From Chloroflexota bacterium (lineage in GTDB: Bacteria > Chloroflexota > Dehalococcoidia > Lucifugimonadales > Australimonadaceae), in NCBI GenBank assembly GCA_027625205.1, contig JAQBVZ010000045.1:1-6353 (forward strand): 6,353 bases of DNA, read 5' to 3'. The notes beneath the pieces were generated by a model, which was given only the letters and a program-made list of their open reading frames with translations, was not told the origin of the DNA and searched no databases. Made by a program: the position numbers and the translations under genes. Positions 1-6,321 of the stretch are shown piece by piece (positions within the stretch are counted from its first letter, which is position 1; every line of letters begins with the position of its first letter).

Positions 1-875
1 AGGTCCACACGCGCGCTCAAGTCCAGAGCCTGCCGTATGGCATGTTCCTGCCGTGCCACCGTCGCTGAAAGCTGACGGAGTATACGCTGCGTCTCTTCAA
101 CCCCAGCAGCAGACCGCCCCCGCCACGCGTTCCCTACTCCAATGGAGCTAAGGGGCTCAATAAAGACTGTGGCCTCTGAGTCTGAAACGTCATGCACAAT
201 CCCGTTGATCCGCCCCTGAAACTCCGCCTTCACTGGAATAACCAGACGGTCAGCCCGCACTGTTATCAGTCGCTCTTGAAGCATCTCCCGGACAGGCCCG
301 CCGTCCATGAAGGACTCCAATGCGTGGACGGCACGCTGATAGGCCGCGCGAGTCTCGGCACGCAGCTCCCGCAGGTACGGAGTGGCCTCGTCCGCCACCT
401 CACCACCGGAGGTCACCTTGCGGCGGAGTTCACGCTCAAGGGGGCGGAGGTCAGGGATATTCCGGGACAGCGCTCGCAGCAGAGGCGTCTTGCCTCGTAC
501 CAGCGTACCGGCGGCCTTTGCCCTTCGGACAAGCTCCAAAGCGTCTGCCAGAGCCCATAGCTCCTCACCCGTAAGCGTCCCTCCGCGAGAGGCGCGGTCC
601 AGCACGGAGCGGACGTCTCGTTCACTTGCAAGGTTAACGTCGCCGGTCTCCTCCAGCAGCAGGCGTGCTTCTGCAGTCTCCTGTTGAAGATGCCGCACCC
701 CTTCCAGGGTGTATTCAGGCGTCAGGGACCTAGCCAGTTCCCTGGAGATGGGCAACTGGGCATAACCCGCCAGGATATCGCGGACAAGAGGGAACTCCAG
801 GACTTCCAGTGAATGCCGCCGGAGTGCTCCCGCAGAAGCGGATTTTAGGTGTAACCGTGCGTCGGAAATCGTCAT
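1..875 (-). CDS. mutS2: Endonuclease MutS2, N-terminal part (runs off the window edge)
   Basis: Reading the - strand from ATG at 875-873 gives an uninterrupted 291-codon frame that continues past base 1. MutS2 is a MutS-family ATPase that lacks the mismatch-recognition domain; known members act in suppressing homologous recombination or in rescuing collided ribosomes. Residues 26-120 resemble the start of the MutS core (LEFPLVRDILAGYA at 26-39, ETAEARLLLEE at 66-76). Residues 203-240 carry the most diagnostic stretch: LITVRADRLVIPVKAEF (203-219) followed by GIVHDVSDSEATVFIEP (225-241), typical of the MutS2 core/clamp. Residues 255-285 look like the start of the helical clamp arm. The ATPase and Smr domains would lie outside the window (family length is about 780-800). 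The ATG at 875 is the only sensible start: an in-frame TAA lies upstream and there is no ATG, GTG or TTG before the conserved LEF motif. The N-terminus is about 20 residues longer than in typical members. It is transcribed divergently from coaE. Confidence 0.93.
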   Translation of the reverse strand, partial: MTISDARLHLKSASAGALRRHSLEVLEFPLVRDILAGYAQLPISRELARSLTPEYTLEGVRHLQQETAEARLLLEETGDVNLASERDVRSVLDRASRGGTLTGEELWALADALELVRRAKAAGTLVRGKTPLLRALSRNIPDLRPLERELRRKVTSGGEVADEATPYLRELRAETRAAYQRAVHALESFMDGGPVREMLQERLITVRADRLVIPVKAEFQGRINGIVHDVSDSEATVFIEPLSSIGVGNAWRGRSAAGVEETQRILRQLSATVARQEHAIRQALDLSARVD

Positions 876-894
876 GCTGCTATATTGTAGCAGC
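876..894. repeat. Perfect 7-bp inverted repeat overlapping the mutS2 promoter
   Basis: GCTGCTA (876-882) and TAGCAGC (888-894) are exact reverse complements around a 5-base centre TATTG. The repeat abuts the mutS2 start codon and covers its -10 element, so it could be an operator for a dimeric regulator. It could also be a hairpin in any transcript that crosses it. It has no T-tract and is not a convincing terminator. No regulator gene is present in the window to pair with it. Confidence 0.5.
884..892 (-). promoter_or_regulatory. Extended -10 promoter element of mutS2, probably leaderless
   Basis: On the - strand the sequence TGC-TACAAT (892 to 884) matches an extended -10 element, with TACAAT one base from the TATAAT consensus. 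Only 8 bases separate it from the mutS2 ATG, so transcription would be expected to start at or within one or two bases of the start codon. No Shine-Dalgarno sequence lies between. No good -35 hexamer is seen at 16-18 bases upstream; the nearest candidate, TTGTAG (918-913), is 23 bases away. The leaderless reading is inferred from spacing. Confidence 0.5.
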
Positions 895-934
895 CGCCGT
901 TAGGTTAGGAGCCTACAATTGCTTGCAACCATCG

Positions 935-964
935 TTGTCTCTCCCGTTTGCACCATGCTAAAAT
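935..964 (+). promoter_or_regulatory. Candidate promoter for coaE and the downstream operon
   Basis: TTGTCT (935-940) is a fair -35 match. It is followed after 18 bases by TAAAAT (959-964), preceded by TGC (956-958) to make an extended -10. The predicted start is near 971, giving a leader of about 20 bases before the coaE ATG. No strong ribosome binding site is seen just before that ATG. This is the only good candidate promoter on the + strand, so it probably drives all four + strand genes. Confidence 0.5.
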
Positions 965-989
965 CATCAGCTAGCCGTTGGGCTGACCA

Positions 990-1592
990 ATGAGAGTCAT
1001 AGGACTCACGGGTGGCATTGGCGCGGGCAAAGGTGAAGTTGCCGATGCGCTTCGTTCCTTAGGCGCGCAGGTGATTGACGCTGACAAGACTGGCCATGAC
1101 GTGTACCTGCCTGGCACCGAAGGGTGGCAGCGAGTAGTATCTCTCTTTTGCAGAGACATTCTGGACAGCAAAGGCGTAATAGACAGAGTCAAGCTCGGAC
1201 GCCTGGTCTTCGCGGATGAGCAAGCAAGGAGTCGTTTGAACGAGGCCCTGCACCCGCTGATTCGTGAAGCCATCCAAAGCCGTCTGGAGAAGTTACGCCG
1301 TCAGGATGTGCCTGTTGTGATCGTGGAAGCGGCGCTCCTCTTCGAAGCTGGCTGGCGAGATATGGCAGATGAGGTGTGGACGGTATCAGCGCCAATTGAG
1401 GCAGTGAGTGAGCGTCTGCAACGGGGTCGAGGTCTCAGTCCACAGGAAGTGGTCCAGCGCGTAGAGGCCCAATCGACAGATGAGTGGCGCAGGCAGCAAG
1501 CAGACGTGGTGATAGACAATTCCGGCGGCTTGGATGACCTCCGCCGCCAAGTCCAGTACCTATGGGAACAACGAATTACTGGGAAGTGGTAA
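990..1592 (+). CDS. coaE: Dephospho-CoA kinase (CoaE)
   Basis: CoaE phosphorylates the 3'-hydroxyl of the ribose in dephospho-CoA using ATP, the last step of CoA synthesis, in the cytoplasm. The 200-residue length is normal for the family. The protein begins MRVIGLTGGIGAGKG, with the P-loop at residues 8-15. VIDADKTGH (28-36) matches the conserved substrate-site segment, VEAALLFEAGW (112-122) the family PLLFE region with Pro replaced by Ala, RGRGLS (145-150) with Gln161 the lid region, and VVIDNSG (173-179) the conserved C-terminal motif. One oddity is the P-loop: the Ser/Thr after the invariant Lys14 is Gly15 (codon GGT). That side chain normally helps hold Mg2+. The frame is otherwise intact. 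Start: an upstream in-frame TTG at 978 is followed at once by TGA, so ATG 990 is the start. It is the first gene of the proposed operon. Confidence 0.95.
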   Translation: MRVIGLTGGIGAGKGEVADALRSLGAQVIDADKTGHDVYLPGTEGWQRVVSLFCRDILDSKGVIDRVKLGRLVFADEQARSRLNEALHPLIREAIQSRLEKLRRQDVPVVIVEAALLFEAGWRDMADEVWTVSAPIEAVSERLQRGRGLSPQEVVQRVEAQSTDEWRRQQADVVIDNSGGLDDLRRQVQYLWEQRITGKW

Positions 1593-1595
1593 ATC

Positions 1596-2468
1596 ATGGC
1601 AGATTCGACACAGACTCCGATCCGCGAAAGCGCAATTGAAGAATACGTTGTTGAAGAAGAACCGTTTTACCTGCCCGTTGGGGATGAGGTAGAGCTGTTT
1701 GAGGCGGCTTACGCCCAACGCATACCCGTCCTCTTGAAAGGCCCAACTGGAACGGGGAAGACGCGGTTTGTGGAATACATGTCATGGCGGCTGAACAATC
1801 AGTTCCGCAATAACCCTACGAAGGATGGCAACAGCCTCTCACTGGTGACCGTGGCCTGCCATGAAGACCTGACCGGCAGTGACCTCGTGGGCCGGTACCT
1901 GCTTGAGGAGGGCGGCACTCGCTGGTTTGACGGCCCGCTGACACGAGTGGTCAAGCGCGGCGGCATCTGTTACCTGGATGAAATTGTAGAGGCCAGGAAG
2001 GACACCACGGTGATTATTCACCCCCTGGCTGACCACCGCCGCCTACTGCACATAGACAAGTTGGGCACGGTCATACAAGCCCACCCCAATTTCTTGCTGG
2101 TGATTTCCTACAACCCTGGCTACCAGAGCGCGCTCAAGGATTTGAAGCACAGCACACGGCAGCGGTTTGTTGCTGTTGAGTTCACGTTCCCGCCCAAGGA
2201 GCTGGAGGCGCCCATCATTGCCCATGAGAGCGGCGTGGATCTTCAAACGGCTGAGTCCCTGGCGCTCTTGGGAGAGAAGATTAGAAACCTCCGTGGCCAC
2301 AGCCTTCAGGAGGGCGTAAGCACCCGCCTGCTGGTCTACGCGGGACGGTTGATTGCCCAGGGGGTTGAGCCCCGGCGCGCCGCTCAGGTCTCGGTTGTTT
2401 GGGGGCTGACGGACGACGCTGACATCCAGCGGAGCGTGGGTGAGGTTGCCGCTTCCATTTTCCCGTAG
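1596..2468 (+). CDS. MoxR-class AAA+ ATPase, CbbQ/NirQ/NorQ family
   Basis: This 290-residue AAA+ ATPase closely follows the CbbQ/NorQ pattern. Visible elements are Walker A GPTGTGKT (49-56), the family signature ACHEDLTGSDLVGR (87-100), Walker B with ICYLDEIVEAR (124-134, Asp128-Glu129), sensor-1 Asn173 in SYNPGYQ, HSTRQRFVAVEF (185-196) containing the likely arginine finger, and STR (242-244) as probable sensor 2. The C-terminal part resembles the CbbQ C-terminal helical domain. All catalytic residues appear intact. Known relatives form hexameric rings that, with a VWA partner (CbbO, NorD), activate a metalloenzyme. The partner here is the gene at 3118-6321. It starts 3 bases after the coaE stop, with only a weak purine-rich GGGAAG (1581-1586) upstream, suggesting translational coupling to coaE. 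I give no symbol because cbbQ, nirQ and norQ are named for clients not seen here. Confidence 0.93.
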   Translation: MADSTQTPIRESAIEEYVVEEEPFYLPVGDEVELFEAAYAQRIPVLLKGPTGTGKTRFVEYMSWRLNNQFRNNPTKDGNSLSLVTVACHEDLTGSDLVGRYLLEEGGTRWFDGPLTRVVKRGGICYLDEIVEARKDTTVIIHPLADHRRLLHIDKLGTVIQAHPNFLLVISYNPGYQSALKDLKHSTRQRFVAVEFTFPPKELEAPIIAHESGVDLQTAESLALLGEKIRNLRGHSLQEGVSTRLLVYAGRLIAQGVEPRRAAQVSVVWGLTDDADIQRSVGEVAASIFP

Positions 2469-2499
2469 CTAGGCCCGGTCTCGCACCATCAATCGAACA

Positions 2500-2506
2500 G
2501 AGGCGG
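2500..2506 (+). promoter_or_regulatory. Ribosome binding site of the Nudix gene
   Basis: GAGGCGG lies 9 bases before the ATG at 2516 and resembles a Shine-Dalgarno sequence. It supports this start in the 47-base gap that follows the AAA+ gene. I see no convincing promoter or terminator in that gap, so the gene is probably co-transcribed with its upstream neighbours. Confidence 0.5.
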
Positions 2507-2515
2507 TATACCAGT

Positions 2516-3121
2516 ATGACTGTTCCTCTCACCGAAGCGTTGAAGGGCCTCCTGGCCCAGCGGACGCCTCGTGTCATAGAAGCCAACGGCGCGCATGACG
2601 CCGCCGTGCTGCTGCTTGTGGACCAGCGCCCTGATGACTACTACTTGCTGCTAACAGTACGCTCCAACTACGTGCGCCTGCACAAGGGTGAAATTGCCTT
2701 TGCAGGCGGCAGACCTGAGTCCGTGGATAGTGACCTCCAAGCCACTGCCCTCCGCGAGACATGGGAGGAGATTGGCATACAAGAGAACGACGTAACCGTC
2801 CTGGGCCAGTTGGACCCCGTCCTAACCCGCACAGACTTCCTCGTAACGCCATACGTGGGGCTCATTCCCTACCCTTACACCTTCACCACCAACGACAGGG
2901 AAGTGGGCGAGGTCTTGGAGGTCCCATTGGACTCACTGTTAGACCCGGCCAACACGCGCCATGAGACGCGGGTGAACCGTGCTGGTGTCTTGGACCGCCG
3001 CCACGCGTACGCTTTTGGGTCTCACCTCATCTATGGGGCCACCGCATGGATCATGACCCAATTTCTTGACATGGTGGCAACAGTCAAGCTCCAAGGAGCC
3101 ACGGCGGAGGTGTCCCTGTGA
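2516..3121 (+). CDS. Nudix hydrolase, CoA pyrophosphatase (NudL/CoAse) type
   Basis: A 201-residue Nudix protein. Family members of this type cleave the pyrophosphate of CoA or CoA esters into 3',5'-ADP and 4'-phosphopantetheine derivatives. Residues 45-65 fit the CoAse-specific signature that precedes the Nudix box, LLTxRSx3Rx3Gx3FPGG: LLTVRS (45-50), Arg54, Gly58, then FAGG (62-65), with the usual Pro replaced by Ala. The Nudix helix ends in RETWEEIGI (80-88), which supplies Arg80, Glu81, Glu84 and Glu85 for metal binding. The Glu expected 8 residues before Arg80 is Ser72; from memory, other CoAse proteins such as E. coli NudL also lack it. TPYVGLIP (111-118) and GEVLEVPLDSLLD (131-143) match the later part of the CoAse fold. 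CoA specificity is inferred from the motif; another nucleotide diphosphate derivative is possible. The stop overlaps the start of the next gene by 4 bases. Confidence 0.88.
   Translation: MTVPLTEALKGLLAQRTPRVIEANGAHDAAVLLLVDQRPDDYYLLLTVRSNYVRLHKGEIAFAGGRPESVDSDLQATALRETWEEIGIQENDVTVLGQLDPVLTRTDFLVTPYVGLIPYPYTFTTNDREVGEVLEVPLDSLLDPANTRHETRVNRAGVLDRRHAYAFGSHLIYGATAWIMTQFLDMVATVKLQGATAEVSL
3106..3111 (+). promoter_or_regulatory. Shine-Dalgarno that decides the GTG start of the VWA gene
   Basis: GGAGGT lies 6 bases before the GTG at 3118-3120, inside the end of the Nudix gene. It is the best ribosome binding site in the window. Together with the GTGA overlap of start and stop codons, it supports the non-ATG start and implies coupled translation of the two genes. 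Confidence 0.7.
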
Positions 3122-6100
3122 GGTCACCAACCCTAAAGCAGATCACCACTGAGCTACAGCAATACCCTCCTGCCCTCCTGGCTGCGTTTGAGGAGACCCA
3201 GGAGGCGGTTGCTGAACACTTGGATGAGACGCAGGTGCTCAAATGGGCCCGTGAAGGAGTCCGCGTAGCACAGCAGACGGGCCGGGCATGGGAAGCTGCG
3301 GTGGAGTACTTCCACGTCAGTTCTCAGGTGCTGGAGGTTTTGACCTTCCCTCAGTTTCTCCGCTGGTCTGAGAACGGCGCGGTCCTATGTGAGGAATCAC
3401 CCACTGTGGCCTCCTCCTTCTTTAAAATAAGTCCTGCCGTCGTCGCGCACCTGCCAGCCCGGTATGTATCCGGCTGGGCTGGCCTGGGCAAACAGCTTTG
3501 TCGCGGTACATGGAAGTCCAGCAGCCTAGCGGCTCGGTTCTTTGAATCGAGCCCTGACCTCCTCGCCCACCTGAGCTACCGTGAGATGGAGCAGTTCGTT
3601 GGCTTGGTGAACTCGCTCTCGTACCGCTCGTTTGACCTTGCAACTGAATGCCTCCACCTTGGCCAGCGCGTCTTTCCCAACGTCAGTCACCGGGGAGAGC
3701 TCATCTCACTGGCGGTAACCCTTGCGGAAAGCAGTTGGCGGGAAGTGCGCGGCGCTTTTGAAGTTGCGGCCCGCATCTCCACCGGCGTGGACCGGGGCCA
3801 GCGCAGCAAGTTCTTCCATATCACGGAGGCCATGGCCAAGCAGGGCATGAACAACGTATCCGGGTTCATGCTGGAGGCCACCCAGGCGCTGGCCAGGATC
3901 AGCGCTGAAAACCACGGCCACGTGTTGGAACAGGCGGAGGGACTTAGCACGCAGTCTCTGGAGGCCGTGGGCGCGTTTCTTGCCAGCGTTCCACGGGTGA
4001 TGGAGCGCATCAGCGTTGGACAGGTGGACTCCTGGTTCCAGCAGGGCGTTGAGTTGCTTAACGAGAATGTTGACGGAGGTGTGGCCTACTTCCGTTTGGA
4101 GTCAGCCCGCTCAGAACAGGTGCTGAATGCCCTTTCCTCCAGCATAGAGATGGAGAAAATCAGGGGGTTCCTTCGCCTCTACTGCCAGGCCCTGGCTGGG
4201 TCGGATGTGGAGATTAAACCTTCTCACGAGTTGTCAGACAAGAACCTTGGCTGGGTGTCCGTTGAGGCCGCCTCCACGGATGGCACCAGTGTGTACCTGC
4301 CAGAGGTGGCTGACCAGTATGCGGACAAGGCCAAGAACTTTGCATGGCTCAAGGTGGTATCCACTCACCAAACAGGCCACTTGGAGTACAACAGCTTTGA
4401 ATTCGACTACGCGCAGCCCTCTAACTTGTTCGACGACCTCCGTCCCAAGTTCAACCCCTCTGCCAGCGGTGACATTGCCAGTGAGCAAGAGAGTCCAACC
4501 AACATCTCCCGGCTATTTGACCTTTTCACCAACCGGCAGATGGGCGCAGATATCTTCTCCGTTGTGGAAGACGCTCGTATCGACAATCTGCTCAAGCATT
4601 ACTACAGAGGCCTGGCCTCAGACTACCAGTCGGTCCAGGTTGACGCGCTAGGCACCCGGCCCTCCATTAAAGAAATGCCTCTCCAGCAGGCCATGGTGGA
4701 GTTGCTTGTCCGCCTGAGCTTGGACCGGTCTGCTCACGTGCCGGTACCGGTGGAATATGCGGACCAGGCCAAGACCCTTGCGGGCATCCTAGGTCACCTC
4801 CAAGACACGCAAGCCACAGTGGAAGATTCTGCGGAGGCTGCCCTTCGCATCTACCACATCATCTCCCAGCTACCCTCAGCGCAAATAGCCCCAGATGAGT
4901 GGGAAGACCAAGACCTGGACAACGAGGAGTTCACCGAGGGCGACAGCGACCAGATTGTGGAGGAGATGCAACGCCGCCAGGAGGGTGACGGCCAGGAGTC
5001 ATCTGAGGACTACGAGTCACCGGACGATGTGGACTTCCGGGGCGACTTCAAGCCTGAAATGGTCCAGCTTCTGATGCGGATGCGCGTTGAGCAAGGCGCA
5101 GACGGCAGCGAAGAAATGCAGGCCATGAGCCAAGAGATGCTTGAGGAGTTGCTTAAGAACAGCACTGACCTGGATATGGAAGATGGTGAGGACCTGACGG
5201 CCTTTGCCAACAACCTGATGAAGGAAGCAGAGAGCTCCGCCAAGAAGGGCCAAGTCTCCTCAGGGAACGCCCAGATTCCTCACCAAGATGAGGACGGCGG
5301 CCCCCTGGACTCACGGGAGCCCCGCAGCTACGTCTACGATGAATGGGACTTCAGGGCCAATGACTACCGCCCACGCTGGTGCGTCGTCCATGAGAAGCAG
5401 CCCGCGGCAGGTGATACTCGCTTCTATGCGGAGACCCTCCAGACCTACGCGGGCCTGATGGAACAGATTAGACGCCAATTTGAGATGGTACGGCCTGAGA
5501 TGCACCGCAAGGCCCGTCGGCTCAAAGAGGGTGAGGACATAGACCTGGACGCCGCCATAGACGCCATGATAGATATCCGCGGCGGCCACTCCCCTGATGA
5601 CAACGTCTACTGGCGCAACAACAAGGATGAGCGCGACGTCAGTGTGGCCTTCCTTTTGGACATGAGCGCATCTACGGCAGAGGCCGTGGATGATACCCGC
5701 CGTGACGCGGCAGACTGGGACGTTCCCACTGACCCGGCGGAGTACGCCAAGTGGCTGCGCACTCGTCGCACGGAAGGGACCCGCCGCCAGTACAAGCGCA
5801 TCATAGACATAGAGAAAGAGTCCATGGTGCTGCTGATGAGCGCCCTTGACCTCATTGGAGACCAGTACGGCGTATATGGCTTCTCAGGATTTGGCCGGGA
5901 GAACGTGGAGTTCTACGTCATCAAGGACGTGGAGGAAAAACCCTCTGACCTTGTGAAGCAGCGCTTGGATAAAGTGGCGCCACTCCATGCCACCCGCATG
6001 GGGCCCGCCATCCGCCACACCATATCCAAATTGGAGGCGGTGCAGTCCAAGACCAAGTTCCTCTTCCTTATCAGTGACGGTCGCCCTCAGGACCGCGGGT

Positions 6101-6321
6101 ACAGCCGGGAGGGTGTGGAAAAAGAGTACGCCGTCCAGGACACCAGGATGGCTCTGATGGAAGCGCGACAGAAAGACATTACGCCCTTCTGTCTTACCGT
6201 GGACCGCCAGGGGCATGACTACCTGAAGATGATGGCCGGTGACATGAATTATGAGGTACTTCCAGACATCTCAGAACTTCCCAGCAGACTGCCCTACTTG
6301 TACCGGCGGCTAACGCTTTAG
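3118..6321 (+). CDS. Large NorD/CbbO-type VWA-domain protein, partner of the MoxR ATPase
   Basis: A 1067-residue soluble protein with no visible signal peptide or membrane segment. Residues ~40-345 are degenerate helical repeats of about 37 residues with a W..G..L...A..FF..SP..L..L pattern (clearest at 79-112 and 118-152). Residues ~350-590 match the NorD/CbbO middle region, including THQTGHLEYNSF (416-427) and FSVVEDARID (480-489). Residues ~590-730 are an acidic, low-complexity linker. YVYDEWDFRANDYRPRWC (738-755) is a conserved NorD-type segment. The VWA domain (~840-1067) has a full MIDAS: DMSAS (848-852), Thr959 and Asp987 in ISDGRPQD. Within it, about 30 extra charged residues separate strand 1 from the next helix. 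Known NorD and CbbO proteins are shorter (roughly 630 and 780 residues). They work with a NorQ/CbbQ ring ATPase, here encoded at 1596-2468, to activate an enzyme. The client is unknown. The GTG start overlaps the Nudix stop. Confidence 0.9.
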   Translation: MRSPTLKQITTELQQYPPALLAAFEETQEAVAEHLDETQVLKWAREGVRVAQQTGRAWEAAVEYFHVSSQVLEVLTFPQFLRWSENGAVLCEESPTVASSFFKISPAVVAHLPARYVSGWAGLGKQLCRGTWKSSSLAARFFESSPDLLAHLSYREMEQFVGLVNSLSYRSFDLATECLHLGQRVFPNVSHRGELISLAVTLAESSWREVRGAFEVAARISTGVDRGQRSKFFHITEAMAKQGMNNVSGFMLEATQALARISAENHGHVLEQAEGLSTQSLEAVGAFLASVPRVMERISVGQVDSWFQQGVELLNENVDGGVAYFRLESARSEQVLNALSSSIEMEKIRGFLRLYCQALAGSDVEIKPSHELSDKNLGWVSVEAASTDGTSVYLPEVADQYADKAKNFAWLKVVSTHQTGHLEYNSFEFDYAQPSNLFDDLRPKFNPSASGDIASEQESPTNISRLFDLFTNRQMGADIFSVVEDARIDNLLKHYYRGLASDYQSVQVDALGTRPSIKEMPLQQAMVELLVRLSLDRSAHVPVPVEYADQAKTLAGILGHLQDTQATVEDSAEAALRIYHIISQLPSAQIAPDEWEDQDLDNEEFTEGDSDQIVEEMQRRQEGDGQESSEDYESPDDVDFRGDFKPEMVQLLMRMRVEQGADGSEEMQAMSQEMLEELLKNSTDLDMEDGEDLTAFANNLMKEAESSAKKGQVSSGNAQIPHQDEDGGPLDSREPRSYVYDEWDFRANDYRPRWCVVHEKQPAAGDTRFYAETLQTYAGLMEQIRRQFEMVRPEMHRKARRLKEGEDIDLDAAIDAMIDIRGGHSPDDNVYWRNNKDERDVSVAFLLDMSASTAEAVDDTRRDAADWDVPTDPAEYAKWLRTRRTEGTRRQYKRIIDIEKESMVLLMSALDLIGDQYGVYGFSGFGRENVEFYVIKDVEEKPSDLVKQRLDKVAPLHATRMGPAIRHTISKLEAVQSKTKFLFLISDGRPQDRGYSREGVEKEYAVQDTRMALMEARQKDITPFCLTVDRQGHDYLKMMAGDMNYEVLPDISELPSRLPYLYRRLTL

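Noticed and set aside
192..687. Three overlapping + strand open frames (192-560, 320-574, 382-687)
   Set aside because: They lie antisense to the mutS2 frame on the - strand, which has clear family motifs throughout. Their translations are low-complexity and match no family I know.
876..894. The inverted repeat as an intrinsic terminator
   Set aside because: There is no T-tract on either strand after the stem, and the element sits between two divergent gene starts where no transcript needs to end.
2469..2515. Possible promoter or terminator between the AAA+ and Nudix genes
   Set aside because: TATACC near 2507 resembles a -10 but has no suitably spaced -35 and would overlap the start region. 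No stem with a T-tract is present.
4205..4651. 148-codon + strand open frame inside the VWA gene
   Set aside because: It is a shifted-frame shadow of a conserved part of the NorD-like protein (including HQTGH and VEDARI) and its translation is rich in Thr, Ser and Arg with no recognisable motif.
5884..6216. 110-codon - strand open frame
   Set aside because: It is antisense to the MIDAS-bearing VWA domain. I see no ribosome binding site or family signature, so it is a codon-bias shadow.
3118..6321. Cobalt or magnesium chelatase subunit (CobT/ChlD/BchD) as the identity of the VWA protein
   Set aside because: The EWD...RPRWC segment, HQTGH, VEDARI and the C-terminal ISDGRPQD/YAVQDTRMA pattern fit NorD/CbbO better. 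The ATPase partner carries the CbbQ/NorQ signature rather than a chelatase I-subunit pattern.
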